Below are positions 6,626 through 7,237 of a DNA stretch of 7,237 nt, in pieces (the first letter of the stretch is position 1; the number at the start of each line of letters is the position of its first letter). Under the pieces are notes generated by a model. That model was not told the DNA's origin. It did not search any database and worked only from the letters and a program-made list of their open reading frames with translations. The translations under genes were made by a program, and so were the position numbers. The DNA comes from Sphingomonadaceae bacterium. GTDB lineage: Bacteria; Pseudomonadota; Alphaproteobacteria; Sphingomonadales; Sphingomonadaceae. Location of the stretch: contig SHLU01000121.1 of assembly GCA_004282995.1 (NCBI GenBank), forward strand, positions 1-7,237, written 5' to 3'.

Positions 6626-7237
6626 TCACATATTCGGATAGTTCGGCCCGCCCCCGCCTTCGGGCGTGGTCCATTCAATATTCTGGTTCGGATCCTTGAT
6701 ATCGCAGGTCTTGCAGTGGACGCAGTTCTGCGAATTGATCTGGAACTTCGGCTCGCCGCTGTCTTCGTCGACCAGCCATTCATAGACACCTGCCGGACAA
6801 TAGCGCTCCGATGGTCCGCCATAGACCTTGAGCTCGCTTTCCTTCTGTAGTTCCCAGTCCTTGACCTTGAGGTGGCAGGGCTGGTCCTCGGCATGGTTGG
6901 TATAGCTGTAAGCAACGTTGGTCAGCCGATCGAAAGTGATCTCGCCATCGGGCTTGGGATAATCGATCTTGGCAAAGATATCGGCGCGGCCGGTATGGGT
7001 ATAATCAGGCTCGTGCTTCATCGTAATCGGCAGGCCGATCTTGAGCTGGCGCATCCACATGTCGACCCCGGCCAGGACCGTGCCGACATCGCCGCCGAAC
7101 TTTGCGACAGCAGGCTGCGCGTTCTTGACCTTCTTTAGCTCGGTCGCGATCCAGCTGTCGCGCAAATTGGCGTCATAGCTGTCGAGCGCATCGTGCTCGC
7201 GCCCACCGGCGATCGCTTCGACGGCGGCTTCGGCGGC
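6626..7237 (-). CDS. Electron transfer flavoprotein-ubiquinone oxidoreductase, C-terminal part
   Basis: The reading frame runs open off the right edge; 203 C-terminal residues are in the window, of about 550 expected. ETF-QO is a membrane-associated FAD and [4Fe-4S] protein that passes electrons from electron transfer flavoprotein, reduced by acyl-CoA and related dehydrogenases, to ubiquinone. The fragment shows SYTNHAEDQPCHLKV, VYGGPSERYCPAGVYEW and NCVHCKTCDIKDP, ending in EWTTPEGGGGPNYPNM. Four cluster Cys are seen at fragment residues 147, 172, 175 and 178, in the spacing of the family. The FAD and ubiquinone regions lie outside the window. It ends with TGA (6628-6626) about 42 nt before the ispE GTG. 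No terminator with a T-run is seen between them, only a short inverted repeat at 6615-6627. The assignment is essentially certain. Confidence 0.97.
   Translation of the reverse strand, partial: AAEAAVEAIAGGREHDALDSYDANLRDSWIATELKKVKNAQPAVAKFGGDVGTVLAGVDMWMRQLKIGLPITMKHEPDYTHTGRADIFAKIDYPKPDGEITFDRLTNVAYSYTNHAEDQPCHLKVKDWELQKESELKVYGGPSERYCPAGVYEWLVDEDSGEPKFQINSQNCVHCKTCDIKDPNQNIEWTTPEGGGGPNYPNM

Noticed and set aside
6613..6627. Palindrome GCGATCGC and inverted repeat GATCGC-C-GCGATC at the end of the ETF-QO gene
   Set aside because: The stem would be about 5 bp with a 3-nt loop, there is no T-run, and it overlaps the stop codon, so it does not support a terminator. GATCGC-rich words are common in such genomes.

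Overview
The window looks like ordinary chromosome of a high-GC alphaproteobacterium, most likely a sphingomonad of the Erythrobacteraceae type (Erythrobacter, Qipengyuania or Altererythrobacter). I infer this from the protein sequences, the compact overlapping genes with frequent GTG starts, and the tail of an exosortase A-associated hydrolase. No 16S rRNA or other taxonomic marker is present. Coding density is close to 100 percent. I see no tRNA, rRNA, CRISPR, insertion sequence or phage gene.

Layout. At the left edge is the 3' end of a plus-strand alpha/beta hydrolase of the exosortase A system (1-303). All other genes lie on the minus strand and are transcribed right to left. In transcription order they are: the C-terminal third of electron transfer flavoprotein-ubiquinone oxidoreductase (7237-6626); ispE of the MEP isoprenoid pathway; an N-formylglutamate amidohydrolase family protein; ilvD of branched-chain amino acid synthesis; a small lipoprotein of unknown function; the bifunctional NAD(P)HX repair enzyme nnr; and a TrmA/RlmD-type RNA uracil-5-methyltransferase with an iron-sulfur cluster.

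Coupling. Most joints are overlaps or very short gaps. ispE overlaps the amidohydrolase by 4 nt (ATGA). ilvD overlaps the lipoprotein gene by 20 nt. The lipoprotein gene overlaps nnr by 11 nt, and nnr overlaps the methyltransferase by 4 nt (GTGA). The only clear intergenic stretch inside the row is 4967-5042 (76 nt), upstream of ilvD. It holds a good Shine-Dalgarno, a possible GAAA-tetraloop hairpin and a spaced 8-bp direct repeat, so a second transcription unit may begin there. At the left end the methyltransferase and the hydrolase converge with their stop codons exactly abutting at 303/304, leaving no spacer for a terminator.

Function. The row mixes core metabolism (respiratory electron entry, isoprenoids, Ile/Val/CoA precursors) with upkeep (repair of damaged NAD(P)H, rRNA or tRNA methylation). 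Three proteins (ETF-QO, IlvD and the methyltransferase) carry or are expected to carry Fe-S clusters. I found no convincing new system. The least explained items are the lipoprotein embedded between ilvD and nnr, the amidohydrolase with no hut genes nearby, and the short structured leader of ilvD.
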